A DNA stretch of 32,749 nucleotides from Ignavibacteriota bacterium (GCA_016197185.1 JACPWH010000122.1:1-32749); one strand, 5' to 3'; positions 22,579-31,461 are shown, counted from the first letter of the stretch. Numbers and translations: made by a program. The notes: generated by a model from the sequence alone, not told the origin.

Positions 22579-22634
22579 ATCATATCTATATATGCCTTGA
22601 ACTTACAATGCTAAAATTGCAGGTAAGTTCAAGG
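22579..22634 (-). other. Degenerate partial copy of the kdpD 5' coding region (also a 12-bp hairpin)
   Basis: On the minus strand this stretch aligns with kdpD codons for about residues 13-31. The arms CCTTGAACTTAC and GTAAGTTCAAGG (22634-22623 and 22606-22595) match kdpD around 22010-22001 and 21982-21971. The following bases CATATATAGATATGA match GTGTATATAGGCATGA with few changes. A one-base difference in the spacer breaks the frame. The two arms also make a perfect 12-bp inverted repeat, a feature present in imperfect form in kdpD itself. Confidence 0.65.
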
Positions 22635-22665
22635 AAATAAACATCATATATGGGAATTTCTGAAA

Positions 22666-23784
22666 TCAGAATAAAATTGACATCGAAGTTGTGAAGAATG
22701 AATTTTGTTTGCTTGGGTTATTATCCGATAAAAATATTTCATCCTTACTGCTAAGTGTTCGGGCTTCTACGCGGAATAAAACATTTCTATTAGTTCCGAG
22801 CCAATAATCCAAATTTACTGAAAGCCCCATAGTTTGAAAACCATTTAGTGTTCCTGTCGGGATAATTACACCATTTTCATCTGCGTAATATTCAGCTCTC
22901 GCTGCAATGTTTAATGAGTTTGTAATTTTATATTGGAGTATTACAACAGGTGAATACCAAAGATTCATTGCACTGCTATCCGGGGTCTTTTTCTGAAATC
23001 CAATGTCGAATCCTGCTGTAAGTCCAAAATTCTCAGAAATCTGGAAAATTCCGTAAAAATTATTAAAAAATCGCATAAGAGCCACACTGTCCGGCTGTTC
23101 ATTGCCTATATACGTACTCCAATTCAGAGTAATCGTATTATCCGGCTTATAGGTTATTTGTGTGCCAAATGCCGGTGTTTGATTGTTTGCAATTCGCTGA
23201 ATCCGTTGCCAGCCGTTTAGATACATTGCAGAAGCATAAAACTTATCGTCGGATGTTGAATATCCAACCTTTACTCCTGCCTCATAAAAAGGAGTGTTTT
23301 CGGCAAGGATACTCCGGGTAAGATTCCAGCAATCCTGTCCGTGTGTACTCTCAAAACCGATATGAGATGGCATAATTCCTGCATCAATCCAAACTGTGCT
23401 CGTGGTATTATCAAATATTTTAACACCAGCATCTGCTTCATAAACATTCTTTAATAATCCTTGCTCCCCTGCGAGATTATATTGAGGATATGTTCCGACC
23501 ATTAGTGACAATGTACCACGTACATTGTCTTTAGCATATTTTGCTTTTATAAGTCCTATATGAAGATTTACTTCATTATGTCTGTTATAACAATAAAAAA
23601 ATGATGGACGCTCATGATTAGCTGGATTGCCAAAATCATAGCTGTAATATGTTTCCACATAACCCGAAAAAGTTAACGGATTGGGAACAGTAATAGACGA
23701 TGATTGTTCTTGAGCAGACGTAGTAACTGTACAAGCAATTAAAACGCAAGAAATAATAATAGTTATATTTAGGATTGTTTTCAT
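22666..23784 (-). CDS. Outer-membrane porin, BBP2/OmpL-like family, of the kdp locus
   Basis: This 372-residue protein starts with a signal peptide (1-24, ending TTSAQ). It continues with alternating amphipathic beta strands ending in an aromatic residue (SMSILF), the sign of an outer-membrane beta-barrel. The opening FSGYVETYYSYDFG and the stretch DAGIMPSHIGFES, with NTPFYEAGVKVGY, resemble the putative beta-barrel porin-2 family. Such porins are frequent neighbours of kdp genes in Bacteroidota and would let K+ through the outer membrane to the KdpFABC pump. It lies 51 bp after kdpC in the same direction. Confidence 0.85.
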   Translation of the reverse strand: MKTILNITIIISCVLIACTVTTSAQEQSSSITVPNPLTFSGYVETYYSYDFGNPANHERPSFFYCYNRHNEVNLHIGLIKAKYAKDNVRGTLSLMVGTYPQYNLAGEQGLLKNVYEADAGVKIFDNTTSTVWIDAGIMPSHIGFESTHGQDCWNLTRSILAENTPFYEAGVKVGYSTSDDKFYASAMYLNGWQRIQRIANNQTPAFGTQITYKPDNTITLNWSTYIGNEQPDSVALMRFFNNFYGIFQISENFGLTAGFDIGFQKKTPDSSAMNLWYSPVVILQYKITNSLNIAARAEYYADENGVIIPTGTLNGFQTMGLSVNLDYWLGTNRNVLFRVEARTLSSKDEIFLSDNNPSKQNSFFTTSMSILF

Positions 23785-23835
23785 TGTTATTTTTATTGAA
23801 TTTATTTTAATTTTTGAATTTCTCTTATATATGAA

Positions 23836-24396
23836 TTATTTCGCATTTTCCAAGTCGATGTTAAGTTTTAGTACATTTACAGTATTTGTTCCGAATAATC
23901 CAAGCAAAGGTTTTTCTATATTTTTTGTTACAAGCGTTATCAATTTATCCTCACTCATATTTCTTACCATTGCAATTCTTTTTATCTGAACAAAAGCCGC
24001 TTCCGGCGAAATATGAGGGTCTAATCCACTTCCCGATGAAGTCACCAGTTCAGATGGTATCTCCGCTTTTTTAACATCGGGATTATGTACCAAGAACGTA
24101 TCAATCCGTGCCTTAACCTGAACCAAGTATTCGGGATTGCTCGGTCCCTTATTGCTTCCACCTGATCCTGCCGCATTATAACCGACTGCAGATGGGCGCG
24201 AGTTAAAATATTTGTCATCAGTGAAGGATTGCCCTATATTTGAGTAATATTTTTTATTATTCACAGTAATCACTTGAGCATTACCACCATTGGGAGTAAG
24301 GCACGCAATTCCCCAAATGACGATGGTGTATAATCCTGAAAAGAAAAGTAATGAAACGAGTGTGAGTTTTAACGCCGGCAATAGATTTGTTTTCAT
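23836..24396 (-). CDS. kdpC: Potassium-transporting ATPase subunit KdpC
   Basis: This 186-residue protein has one N-terminal membrane helix (about 10-33) and a periplasmic domain with the family stretches QSFTDDKYFNSRPSAVGYNA and SGGSNKGPSNPEYL. LVTSSGSGLDPHISPEAAFVQ and LLGLFGTNTVNVLKLN also match. KdpC stabilises the KdpFABC complex and raises its ATP affinity. It begins 8 bp after kdpB, which implies translational coupling. Confidence 0.95.
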   Translation of the reverse strand: MKTNLLPALKLTLVSLLFFSGLYTIVIWGIACLTPNGGNAQVITVNNKKYYSNIGQSFTDDKYFNSRPSAVGYNAAGSGGSNKGPSNPEYLVQVKARIDTFLVHNPDVKKAEIPSELVTSSGSGLDPHISPEAAFVQIKRIAMVRNMSEDKLITLVTKNIEKPLLGLFGTNTVNVLKLNIDLENAK

Positions 24397-24404
24397 TGTA
24401 ATTT

Positions 24405-26435
24405 TTAGATAAATAAAGCAACAACAAGGTCAAGCAGTTTAATTCCGATAAAAGGAACTATGATTCCTCCAAGACCATATATCAAAAGGTTTCTCCGCAG
24501 AATCGCCTCTGCTCCTATGGGCTTATAAGCAACTCCTCTGAGTGCAAGAGGTATCAATACAGGAATAATAATAGCATTGAATATTACCGCTGAGAGAATA
24601 GCACTTTCAGGCGAATGAAGCCTCATGATATTAAGCCCTTGAAGTGCGGGAATTGAAGCTATAAACAGTGCCGGAACAATAGCAAAATATTTAGCCACAT
24701 CATTGGCAATCGAAAAAGTTGTGAGTGTCCCCCGTGTCATTAATAATTGTTTGCCAATTTCAACGATTTCGATGAGTTTGGTTGGGTCGTTGTCCAAGTC
24801 AACCATATTTCCTGCTTCTTTAGCTGCTTGTGTTCCGCTGTTCATTGCCACGCCCACATCTGCCTGGGCTAGTGCCGGAGCATCGTTTGTGCCGTCGCCC
24901 ATCATTGCTACGAGTTTTCCGCTTAGTTGTTCTTTTTTAATATAATTCATTTTGTCTTCGGGTCTGGCTTCGGCTATATAGTCGTCAACCCCTGCTTTTT
25001 CAGCTATAAACTTTGCAGTTAAAGGGTTATCCCCCGTTACCATTACCGTTTTAACACCCATCTTACGTAAGCGGTCGAATCGTTCGGAAATACCGGGTTT
25101 GATAATATCCTGCAATTCAATAACACCTTGAACAATTTCGTTTTTCATCACTACAAGCGATGTTCCTCCTTTAGATGAGATCACTTTAACCTGTTCGTCC
25201 GTATCATTCGGGAAGATATTCCCTGCTGCTTCGGTGATTTTCTTAATTGCATCTTTCGCACCTTTGCGGATATTTGTTCCATCCTTGAGAATCACACCGC
25301 TTGTGCGTGTTTCGGCGGTGAATTTTATGAGTGATGCGCCTTCGATTGACAGATACTTTACTATGTCTGCACCGGCTAATTCGACGATACTTTTTCCTTC
25401 GGGTGTTTCATCGGCTAAAGAACTAAGCACTGAGTTTTTGATAAACTCATTCATATCAATCACTTTGGAAGGATAGAAATTGGTTGCTTTTCTATTGCCT
25501 ATGGTTATCGTTCCAGTTTTGTCTAATAACAGAACATCAATATCTCCTGCCGTTTCTACTGCTTTTCCAGATTTCGTTATTACATTTGCTCTGAGTGCCC
25601 TATCCATCCCTGCAATACCTATTGCTGAGAGAAGTCCGCCGATAGTGGTCGGAATCAAGCACACAAATAATGAAATGAACGCTGCAATTGTAATGGGTGT
25701 ATTTGCATAGTCAGCAAACGGTTTGAGCGTTACGCACACAATTATAAAAATGAGTGTAAAAGCTGCAAGGAGGATTGTAAGCGCGATTTCATTTGGCGTT
25801 TTTTGGCGGCTTGCGCCTTCTACGAGTGCAATCATTTTATCTAAGAATGATTCGCCTGGTTGGGTTGTTACGACTACCTTTATTTGATCAGAAAGAACTT
25901 TCGTTCCTCCTGTTACACTTGATTTATCACCCCCTGCTTCACGGATAACAGGAGCACTTTCGCCTGTTATTGCCGATTCGTCTATTGTAGCTAAACCCTC
26001 AATAATTTCACCGTCAGTTGGAATTATATCACCTGCTTCGCAATAGAATATATCCCCTTTTCTGAGTTCGGATGAACTGATGATTTTCAATGTTCCGTTA
26101 TCGGTTAGTATTTTTGCAGGGGTTTCTTCACGAGTTTTGCGGAGGGACTCTGCTTGTGCTTTCCCGCGTGCTTCGGCAATTGCTTCGGCAAAGTTTGCAA
26201 ACAATAGCGTAAGTAATAGAATAAGAAAGATTGTGCTGTTATAGATAAATGAATGTGAAATTCCCGAAACTAACAATTGATGCATTGATTCAACAAGCAT
26301 AACAGTTGTGCTGATTTCCACCGTGAACATAACCGGATTATGAATCAGATCTTTAGGATTCAATTTCACAAACGATTGCTTGAATGCTACCGATGCTAAT
26401 TCTTTCGAGAATAATGATGATTTTTTGTGTTTCAT
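24405..26435 (-). CDS. kdpB: Potassium-transporting P-type ATPase subunit KdpB
   Basis: This 676-residue catalytic subunit is of normal length. The actuator domain has TGES at 157-160; Ser160 corresponds to the regulatory serine phosphorylated in E. coli KdpB. The phosphorylation site is Asp305 in [10 protein letters not shown]. The nucleotide domain and hinge motifs ([28 protein letters not shown]) are intact. Membrane segments surround [18 protein letters not shown]. It hydrolyses ATP to drive K+ uptake through KdpA at low external K+. It lies between kdpA (16 bp gap) and kdpC (8 bp gap). Confidence 0.97.
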   Translation of the reverse strand: MKHKKSSLFSKELASVAFKQSFVKLNPKDLIHNPVMFTVEISTTVMLVESMHQLLVSGISHSFIYNSTIFLILLLTLLFANFAEAIAEARGKAQAESLRKTREETPAKILTDNGTLKIISSSELRKGDIFYCEAGDIIPTDGEIIEGLATIDESAITGESAPVIREAGGDKSSVTGGTKVLSDQIKVVVTTQPGESFLDKMIALVEGASRQKTPNEIALTILLAAFTLIFIIVCVTLKPFADYANTPITIAAFISLFVCLIPTTIGGLLSAIGIAGMDRALRANVITKSGKAVETAGDIDVLLLDKTGTITIGNRKATNFYPSKVIDMNEFIKNSVLSSLADETPEGKSIVELAGADIVKYLSIEGASLIKFTAETRTSGVILKDGTNIRKGAKDAIKKITEAAGNIFPNDTDEQVKVISSKGGTSLVVMKNEIVQGVIELQDIIKPGISERFDRLRKMGVKTVMVTGDNPLTAKFIAEKAGVDDYIAEARPEDKMNYIKKEQLSGKLVAMMGDGTNDAPALAQADVGVAMNSGTQAAKEAGNMVDLDNDPTKLIEIVEIGKQLLMTRGTLTTFSIANDVAKYFAIVPALFIASIPALQGLNIMRLHSPESAILSAVIFNAIIIPVLIPLALRGVAYKPIGAEAILRRNLLIYGLGGIIVPFIGIKLLDLVVALFI

Positions 26436-26451
26436 TGTTGTGATTTAAAGA

Positions 26452-28176
26452 TTATCCCATACTAAAATATTCAGCAAGCGGTCCAAGAGCAAGCGCAGGG
26501 AAGAATGAAAGTGCAGCAATAATAATTATCACAGCAAAGGTCATGATTCCAAAAGTAACAGTATCTGTTTTGAGCGTTCCTGCGCTTTCGGGAATGTACT
26601 TTTTGTTTGCTAATAATCCGGCAATAGTTACCGGACCAATAATCGGTAAATAACGGCTGAGAAGAAGCACTACTCCTGTTGAAATATTCCAAAAGGGATT
26701 GTTATCACCCAACCCCTCGAAACCGCTGCCGTTATTAGCTGCAGAAGATGTAAACTCATAGAGCATCTCTGAGAAACCGTGATAACTCGGATTATTGAGC
26801 CACCCTTTTGCATTCCCATTGAACCACCAACCCATTTGGGTGTCGTTTGCAGCATAATGAGAAGCAAGTGCAGTCCCTGCAAGAATCAAGAGAGGGTGAA
26901 GTATTGCAATGATTGCTGCAATCTTTACCTCCCGCGCTTCTACTTTTTTACCGAAAAGTTCGGGTGTACGACCTACCATCAAACCGGATATAAAAACCGC
27001 TAAGATTATAAATATATAGAAGTTCAAGAAACCTACCCCTACCCCGCCGTACAGTGAATTTACCATCATTCCGAGCATTGTAAATGCACCTGAAAGCGGG
27101 GTGAAACTATCGTGCATGGCGTTCACCGAACCATTAGATGTTACCGTTGTCGTAATTCCCCAATAGGCGGAAGCAGCCGAACCAAAACGAATTTCCTTGC
27201 CTTCCATACTGCCGAGATGCTGGTCTATTCCCATTACAGTTATTGCGGAATTTCCCTTCATCTCTTGGATAATCGTCGGCACAAGCAACAGCAGAAAACC
27301 TATGGTCATTACACCGAATATCATCCACGAAAGTTTACGTTTGTTCAGATAATATCCGAGTGCAAATACCATTGCTATCGGAATAAGGATTATCAGGATA
27401 TTTTCTACCATATTGGATAGATAGGTAGGGTTTTCAAGCGGATGAGCGGAATTTGCTCCAAAAAATCCTCCCCCGTTAGTACCCGTTTGTTTGATTGCAA
27501 CCATCGCTGCTACCGGACCTCTCGACACTTGAACGGTATCCCCTTGCATCGAAATAATAGTATCTTTTCCTTCAAATGTCATCGGAGTTCCGCTGAATAT
27601 CAGTATAACTGCGGTTATTACGGAAATGGGTAAAAGTATTCTTGTACAGCTTCTAAGGAAATAGTTGTAGAAATTACCAAGTGATTCTGTTTGGCGTTCT
27701 TTCATGGCATTAAAAACCACTGCACAGGCAGCCATTCCTGTTCCTGCTGTTACGAATTGAAGGAACATTACACCTGCTATTTGCGAGAAATATGTAAGTC
27801 CGCTTTCTCCTGAATAGTGCTGCAGATTACAATTCACCAAGAAGGAAATGGCAGTATTAAATGCCAAATCAGGAGGCATCGAAGGATTACCGTCAGGGTT
27901 CAACGGCAACCAACCTTGGTTCATCAAAATAAACATACAGACAAAGAACCAAACGAAATTAATCGTTAGTAAAGCCGTTAGATTTTGTTTCCAGTTCATT
28001 TCCTTATTCGGGTCAATGCCACTTATTCTGAACATGAACTTCTCTATCGGATTGAACAGAAAATCAAGAATGCTTTTCTTTCTCAAATAGATATTTGTAA
28101 TGTATTTTCCGAGCGGTATTGCAAGTAACAAAGTTACAATGAACATACCGACAACGCCTATAATTTCTGTATTCAT
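26452..28176 (-). CDS. kdpA: Potassium-transporting ATPase subunit KdpA
   Basis: This 574-residue channel-like subunit has about ten membrane helices. The four K+-filter loops of the family can be seen in order: NCNLQHYSGESG; TGTNGGGFFGANSAHPLENP; VTSNGSVNAMHDSFTPLSG; and SSAANNGSGFEGL. Length and loop order are normal for KdpA. It binds K+ from the periplasm and passes it by a tunnel to KdpB. It starts 13 bp after the kdpF stop and continues into kdpB, so the core operon is compact. Confidence 0.97.
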   Translation of the reverse strand: MNTEIIGVVGMFIVTLLLAIPLGKYITNIYLRKKSILDFLFNPIEKFMFRISGIDPNKEMNWKQNLTALLTINFVWFFVCMFILMNQGWLPLNPDGNPSMPPDLAFNTAISFLVNCNLQHYSGESGLTYFSQIAGVMFLQFVTAGTGMAACAVVFNAMKERQTESLGNFYNYFLRSCTRILLPISVITAVILIFSGTPMTFEGKDTIISMQGDTVQVSRGPVAAMVAIKQTGTNGGGFFGANSAHPLENPTYLSNMVENILIILIPIAMVFALGYYLNKRKLSWMIFGVMTIGFLLLLVPTIIQEMKGNSAITVMGIDQHLGSMEGKEIRFGSAASAYWGITTTVTSNGSVNAMHDSFTPLSGAFTMLGMMVNSLYGGVGVGFLNFYIFIILAVFISGLMVGRTPELFGKKVEAREVKIAAIIAILHPLLILAGTALASHYAANDTQMGWWFNGNAKGWLNNPSYHGFSEMLYEFTSSAANNGSGFEGLGDNNPFWNISTGVVLLLSRYLPIIGPVTIAGLLANKKYIPESAGTLKTDTVTFGIMTFAVIIIIAALSFFPALALGPLAEYFSMG

Positions 28177-28189
28177 AAGAGGATTTGAT

Positions 28190-28267
28190 TTAGAATTTTT
28201 CAGGTTTCAGCATTACATAACATAAATAGCCAAAAACCACAATTGATAGAATCAGAAGCGCAATCAT
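28190..28267 (-). CDS. kdpF: KdpF, small stabilising subunit of the Kdp ATPase
   Basis: This 25-residue protein consists of one membrane helix (starting MIALLILSIVVFGYLC) and the end VMLKPEKF, the usual size and tail of KdpF. It stabilises KdpFABC by lying at the KdpA-KdpB interface. The ATG at 28267 overlaps the stop of the upstream micro-ORF (TAATG), which supports this start over an in-frame ATG 12 codons upstream. kdpA begins 13 bp downstream. It is too short for usual gene calling. Confidence 0.85.
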   Translation of the reverse strand: MIALLILSIVVFGYLCYVMLKPEKF

Positions 28268-28410
28268 TAGATTTTCTCGAAATAGTGAATGGATTTGTAA
28301 CATATCCCGAAGAGGAGAACTCCAAGAATAAGCAAAGCAACAGTTATCATAGTATAATTTTCAATGTGGATGATCCGTTTTATATCTGCTCTTTGAAAAT
28401 GATGTGCCAT
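28267..28410 (-). CDS. Micro-ORF: single-helix membrane protein upstream of kdpF
   Basis: The open frame from ATG 28410 encodes 47 residues. A second ATG at 28350 gives 27 residues starting MITVALLILGVLLFGICY, a clean membrane helix with the tail KSIHYFEKI. It ends in TAATG, sharing bases with the kdpF start, the sign of coupled translation. Size and topology are KdpF-like, but the sequence differs and I do not recognise a family. The shorter form is favoured if the near-consensus sigma-54 promoter at 28395-28409 is real, because that site overlaps the first ATG. It is probably an extra small subunit or regulator of the Kdp pump; this is inferred from position and topology. Confidence 0.6.
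   Translation of the reverse strand: MAHHFQRADIKRIIHIENYTMITVALLILGVLLFGICYKSIHYFEKI
28395..28409 (-). promoter_or_regulatory. Near-consensus sigma-54 (-24/-12) promoter before the kdp genes
   Basis: On the minus strand TGGCAC, five bases, then TTTC fits the sigma-54 layout TGGCAC-N5-TTGC with exact spacing; the -12 box has TTTC instead of TTGC. Transcription would start near 28383, ahead of the ATG at 28350. A sigma-54 activator gene lies 0.8 kb upstream. The same bases encode MAHHF of the longer micro-ORF, so chance is possible. Confidence 0.35.
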
Positions 28411-28715
28411 TTGATATATTGAGCGTTTTAGATTATTTGCAACCTATTATATATCATATAATTATAAATTCATTATTTGATAAAATCAGTTTTAATACAA
28501 ACAAAAAAACCCTTCCGTTTTGGAAGGGTTTTTTCATAATGGGTGGTTTTTTGGGGACATTATTCAATATGTCTTTATAACTTTTCTTATTTTCCCTGAC
28601 GCGAAGCATAGTAACATAATATCCATAACAATCAAAGCTCTGCTATGTGCAAAATATGCCGCTCGATGGAGCTTTTCTCTTTTTGCTTATAACATTGAAA
28701 AGTTATAACCATAAT
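28411..28715. other. Intergenic region upstream of the kdp genes
   Basis: It holds the terminator at 28502-28535 and, on the kdp side, a very AT-rich stretch (28411-28500) expected to carry regulator sites. No exact TTTG / TAnnTTTG promoter was found. I see no gene in 28536-28715. Confidence 0.5.
28502..28535 (-). terminator. Strong intrinsic terminator between haem protein gene and kdp genes
   Basis: AAAAAACCCTTCC pairs with GGAAGGGTTTTTT around a short GTTTT loop, with T-runs available on both strands. It ends transcription of the regulator/haem-protein unit about 180 bp after that gene's stop, so the kdp genes need their own promoter. Confidence 0.88.
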
Positions 28716-29231
28716 CTATTTTCGTTTCTTCGGAATAGAATCAGGATATTGCTTCTCAAGTACCATCCGGTTCTCAATAGCCCATTCTATCACAAGTTTC
28801 TTCTGAGTAGGACTAAGTTCTGCATTACCATGAATCCATAAGTATGAATCAAGTGGCATTTCACCTTCTTCTACTTCCTCTTCAATATGGTGGAATTTTC
28901 TCATTTTACGGGATATGCTGTATGTGTTGAATTGGGAAAAATTAAGCTCTTGCTTCCCTTCGTTAATATGGTCGGTCATCCACCAACCGATAGGCTGAAT
29001 ATTTGCGTACCATGGGTATTCTGTATGATCGGAGTGACAATCATAACAAGACTTTGTGAGAATCGCTTGAACATCAGAAGGAACGGAAGTTGTGTGAGTG
29101 ATGTCTTGTGGAGATGATGAACTCCCCAAATTCCTTATCGGACGGAAGAATTGAACCAAAACAGCTGCTGCAAGCAGCACATATAATATCTTTTTCTTTT
29201 GTGCTGCAATCAAGTGAAAAAACTTCCTCAT
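28716..29231 (-). CDS. Haem-binding domain protein (Haem_bd-like, single c-type haem)
   Basis: This 171-residue protein has an N-terminal membrane anchor (about 13-29) and one c-type haem site CYDCH (Cys62, Cys65, His66). The haem is followed by the family stretch SDHTEYPWYANIQPIGWW, then FSQFNTYS and a GEMPLDSYLWIHG segment in which Met may be the second haem ligand. It should face the periplasm, attached to the inner membrane. The role is unknown; electron transfer or redox sensing is possible. It starts 17 bp after the sigma-54 regulator gene in the same direction, so the two probably share a transcript that ends at 28502-28535. Confidence 0.87.
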   Translation of the reverse strand: MRKFFHLIAAQKKKILYVLLAAAVLVQFFRPIRNLGSSSSPQDITHTTSVPSDVQAILTKSCYDCHSDHTEYPWYANIQPIGWWMTDHINEGKQELNFSQFNTYSISRKMRKFHHIEEEVEEGEMPLDSYLWIHGNAELSPTQKKLVIEWAIENRMVLEKQYPDSIPKKRK

Positions 29232-29248
29232 GCTATTCCTTTATGTGT

Positions 29249-30583
29249 TTACAAATTGAACTCTTCTATTTTCCTATATAGTGTCGTTAAACCGATATTC
29301 AATAAACGTGCAGCTTCCGTCTTGTTCCCGTTTGTGTATTGCAATACTTTTTGGATATGCAACCGTTCTACACTTGCTAAATCAAACGCAGAAAGTATAG
29401 TATCCGGCTGAACCGGATGTTGTAAATCAGGCGGTAAATATTTAGGTGTCAGTTCGTTTGTGTCATTCAATATTACACTGCGTTCCACTATATTTTTAAG
29501 TTCGCGGATATTTCCTGCCCATTTATAGCTCTCTAAGCAGTGTACGTATTCTTTGGTCATCACCATCATTGGTTTATTTGTTTTGGCACAGAAATACTCC
29601 ACAAAATAAACGGAAAGCGGCTTGATGTCTTTCTGCCTTTCACGCAAGGGTGGTAAATGAATCTCAAATACATTCAAACGATAATATAAATCTGCACGGA
29701 ATCGATGATCGTCACTTTCTTTTTTCAAATCGCGATTGGTAGCCGCTATCAATCTAAAATTAACGGTAGTCGGTTTCGAGTCGCCCAGCTTGAAAAACTC
29801 CCCTGTTTCGATTACTCTCAGTAGCTTGGCTTGAAGTTCAAGCGGTATCTCCCCTATTTCATCTAGGAATAATGTACCTCCGTTAGCTTCTTCAAGTAAT
29901 CCTTTTTTGTCCTTTACAGCACCTGTAAAAGCACCTTGACGGTGACCGAATAACTCACTTTCGAGCATATCCTTACCGAATGTACTACAATTCAACGCTA
30001 CATAATTTTTACCGACGCGCTTACTTGCCGTATGAATTGCTCCGGCGAACACTTCCTTCCCCGTTCCTGTTTCACCGGTAAGGAGGACTATCGTATCATT
30101 TGGAGCAACTTTCTGAGCCAGAGTAATTGCATCTGATATTGCATGAGATGTACCGATAATAGAATGGAAAGAATATTTATCGCCGATATGCCGTTCCAAA
30201 TCGCGTATTCGTTTTTGAAGATGTGCTTTATCAGTGGCACGGTACAGGAGCGGGATGATTCGTTCGTTGTCATCGCCCTTGGTGATATAGTCAAAAGCAC
30301 CGTTCTTTGTAGCACGAACACCATCGGAGATATTACCAAACGCAGTGAGGACAATTACTTCGGTAAACGGATAATCGGTTTTAATTTTCTTTGTCAACTC
30401 CACACCATCGGCATCGGGAAGTTTTGCATCACAGAAGACGACATCTATATCATGATTTGCTATTTTTTTGAGAGCTGATTTTGCGTCAGCTGATTCTATA
30501 ACCTCAAAGCCCTCGGATTGAATCAACCTAGAAAGCAGGGTTCTTATTTTCGGCTCGTCGTCTATTACTAAAACTGTGTTCAT
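29249..30583 (-). CDS. NtrC-family sigma-54-dependent response regulator
   Basis: I start at ATG 30583 (444 residues), where the receiver domain MNTVLVIDDEPK begins; the open frame upstream has no likeness to the family. The receiver (1-120) has phospho-acceptor Asp52 in FCDAKLPDADG. The AAA+ domain (about 140-375) has Walker A GETGTGKE, the sigma-54 contact motif GAFTGA, Walker B GGTLFLDEIGE and a RFRADLYYRLNVF finger. A Fis-type helix-turn-helix ends the protein (NKTEAARLLNIGLTTLYRKI). It activates sigma-54 promoters when phosphorylated. It is the only response regulator in the kdp locus and so probably takes the place of KdpE; the kinase at 19183-20919 is the likely partner (inference). 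Confidence 0.93.
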   Translation of the reverse strand: MNTVLVIDDEPKIRTLLSRLIQSEGFEVIESADAKSALKKIANHDIDVVFCDAKLPDADGVELTKKIKTDYPFTEVIVLTAFGNISDGVRATKNGAFDYITKGDDNERIIPLLYRATDKAHLQKRIRDLERHIGDKYSFHSIIGTSHAISDAITLAQKVAPNDTIVLLTGETGTGKEVFAGAIHTASKRVGKNYVALNCSTFGKDMLESELFGHRQGAFTGAVKDKKGLLEEANGGTLFLDEIGEIPLELQAKLLRVIETGEFFKLGDSKPTTVNFRLIAATNRDLKKESDDHRFRADLYYRLNVFEIHLPPLRERQKDIKPLSVYFVEYFCAKTNKPMMVMTKEYVHCLESYKWAGNIRELKNIVERSVILNDTNELTPKYLPPDLQHPVQPDTILSAFDLASVERLHIQKVLQYTNGNKTEAARLLNIGLTTLYRKIEEFNL

Positions 30584-30823
30584 TATACAATTTAAAAATG
30601 AATACAATATCTGTGGTATCACCAACGAAACTACAGATAAACACCCGAAAAATACAAAAGAAAGTTCATATACAGTTACACATACTCCTCCCTGCCATAA
30701 ACCACTCAATAATTCATTTCTGAAAATAAATTAACAAATCTTGATATTCGTCAAATAACAATAAGAATTATTACTTTTATTTCTTATCGGGTAATGTGAA
30801 ATTAATGGTTTATGTATAGGCGA

Positions 30824-31386
30824 TTAGATAATATGGGAATTAAGGTACTTAGAGTTGGAATACTGCCATTTTGAATCAATGTCCCGATTGAGTTCAACTA
30901 TTGAAATGTAATCGTACAACTTTTTTACAGTATAATCTTGAAACCGATTATCTAATTTTTGGGATCTAAATTGAATGGTTTGCGAGGCAGACCGGAGCGA
31001 TTGACAGCTAAATTTAGCAACGTAATTTCTTTTCCATTTCTAACAGGTGTTTTTACGGTTTTGGGTAGAAATTTTGAGATAGGGTCGTTGTAGTTCAGTT
31101 CTTTTTTAAAACTCATTTCTGCCAATAGTAATCCTGTAAAAGTTTTAGTGATAGAACCTATTTCGTATATTGTGTTTTCATCAGGATGTATAGGATTTTT
31201 ATCGCTCATAACACCTGCACTTATTATTTGTCTGCCGGTAGAATCAACAATTCCTACTATAATACTCTTACTTCTTTTATTGGCAACTTCTTGCTTAATG
31301 ATTGCCTTTATACTGTCTATTGGAGCTTGTCCAAATACAGAGTACGTTGTTATAATGAAGAGAGTTGCTGTCGGTATTTTTTGCAT
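30824..31386 (-). pseudogene. Serine beta-lactamase-like (class C/PBP) hydrolase, frame-shifted and truncated
   Basis: From ATG 31386 there is a signal peptide (about 1-19) and the N-terminal half of a class C beta-lactamase/esterase-like protein. It has the catalytic SxxK in EIGSITKTFTG and the stretch LLNLAVNRSGLPRKPFNLDP. The frame then stops at 30952. The sequence continues in another frame after the A-run (30956-30960) with NRFQDYTVKKLYDY and the second active-site motif YSN (30862-30854). It ends at a stop at 30824 without the third motif (KTG) or the rest of the fold. A full protein would be some 350 residues or more. The gene is dead as read; a sequencing error could explain the first shift but not the missing C-terminal half. 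Confidence 0.82.
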
Positions 31387-31461
31387 TTTATTTTGAATAA
31401 GTCATTATGATTATAAATATTCTCATAATAATCTTCGTTTTGAGGATTGATTATTATTTCA

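Noticed and set aside
22508-22579. N-terminal extension of the DUF5808-like protein from TTG 22579
   Set aside because: The added 24 residues show no family likeness and begin beside the kdpD relic; ATG 22507 gives the normal domain start.
22595-22634. 12-bp hairpin as a terminator after the porin gene
   Set aside because: There is no T-run, and the arms are explained by homology to the kdpD coding sequence.
28520-28708. Plus-strand 62-codon frame downstream of the haem protein gene
   Set aside because: It starts inside the terminator hairpin, has no ribosome-binding site and no recognisable pattern.
30584-30709. N-terminal extension of the sigma-54 regulator
   Set aside because: The receiver domain begins exactly at ATG 30583; the upstream codons are an open but unrelated stretch of intergenic DNA.
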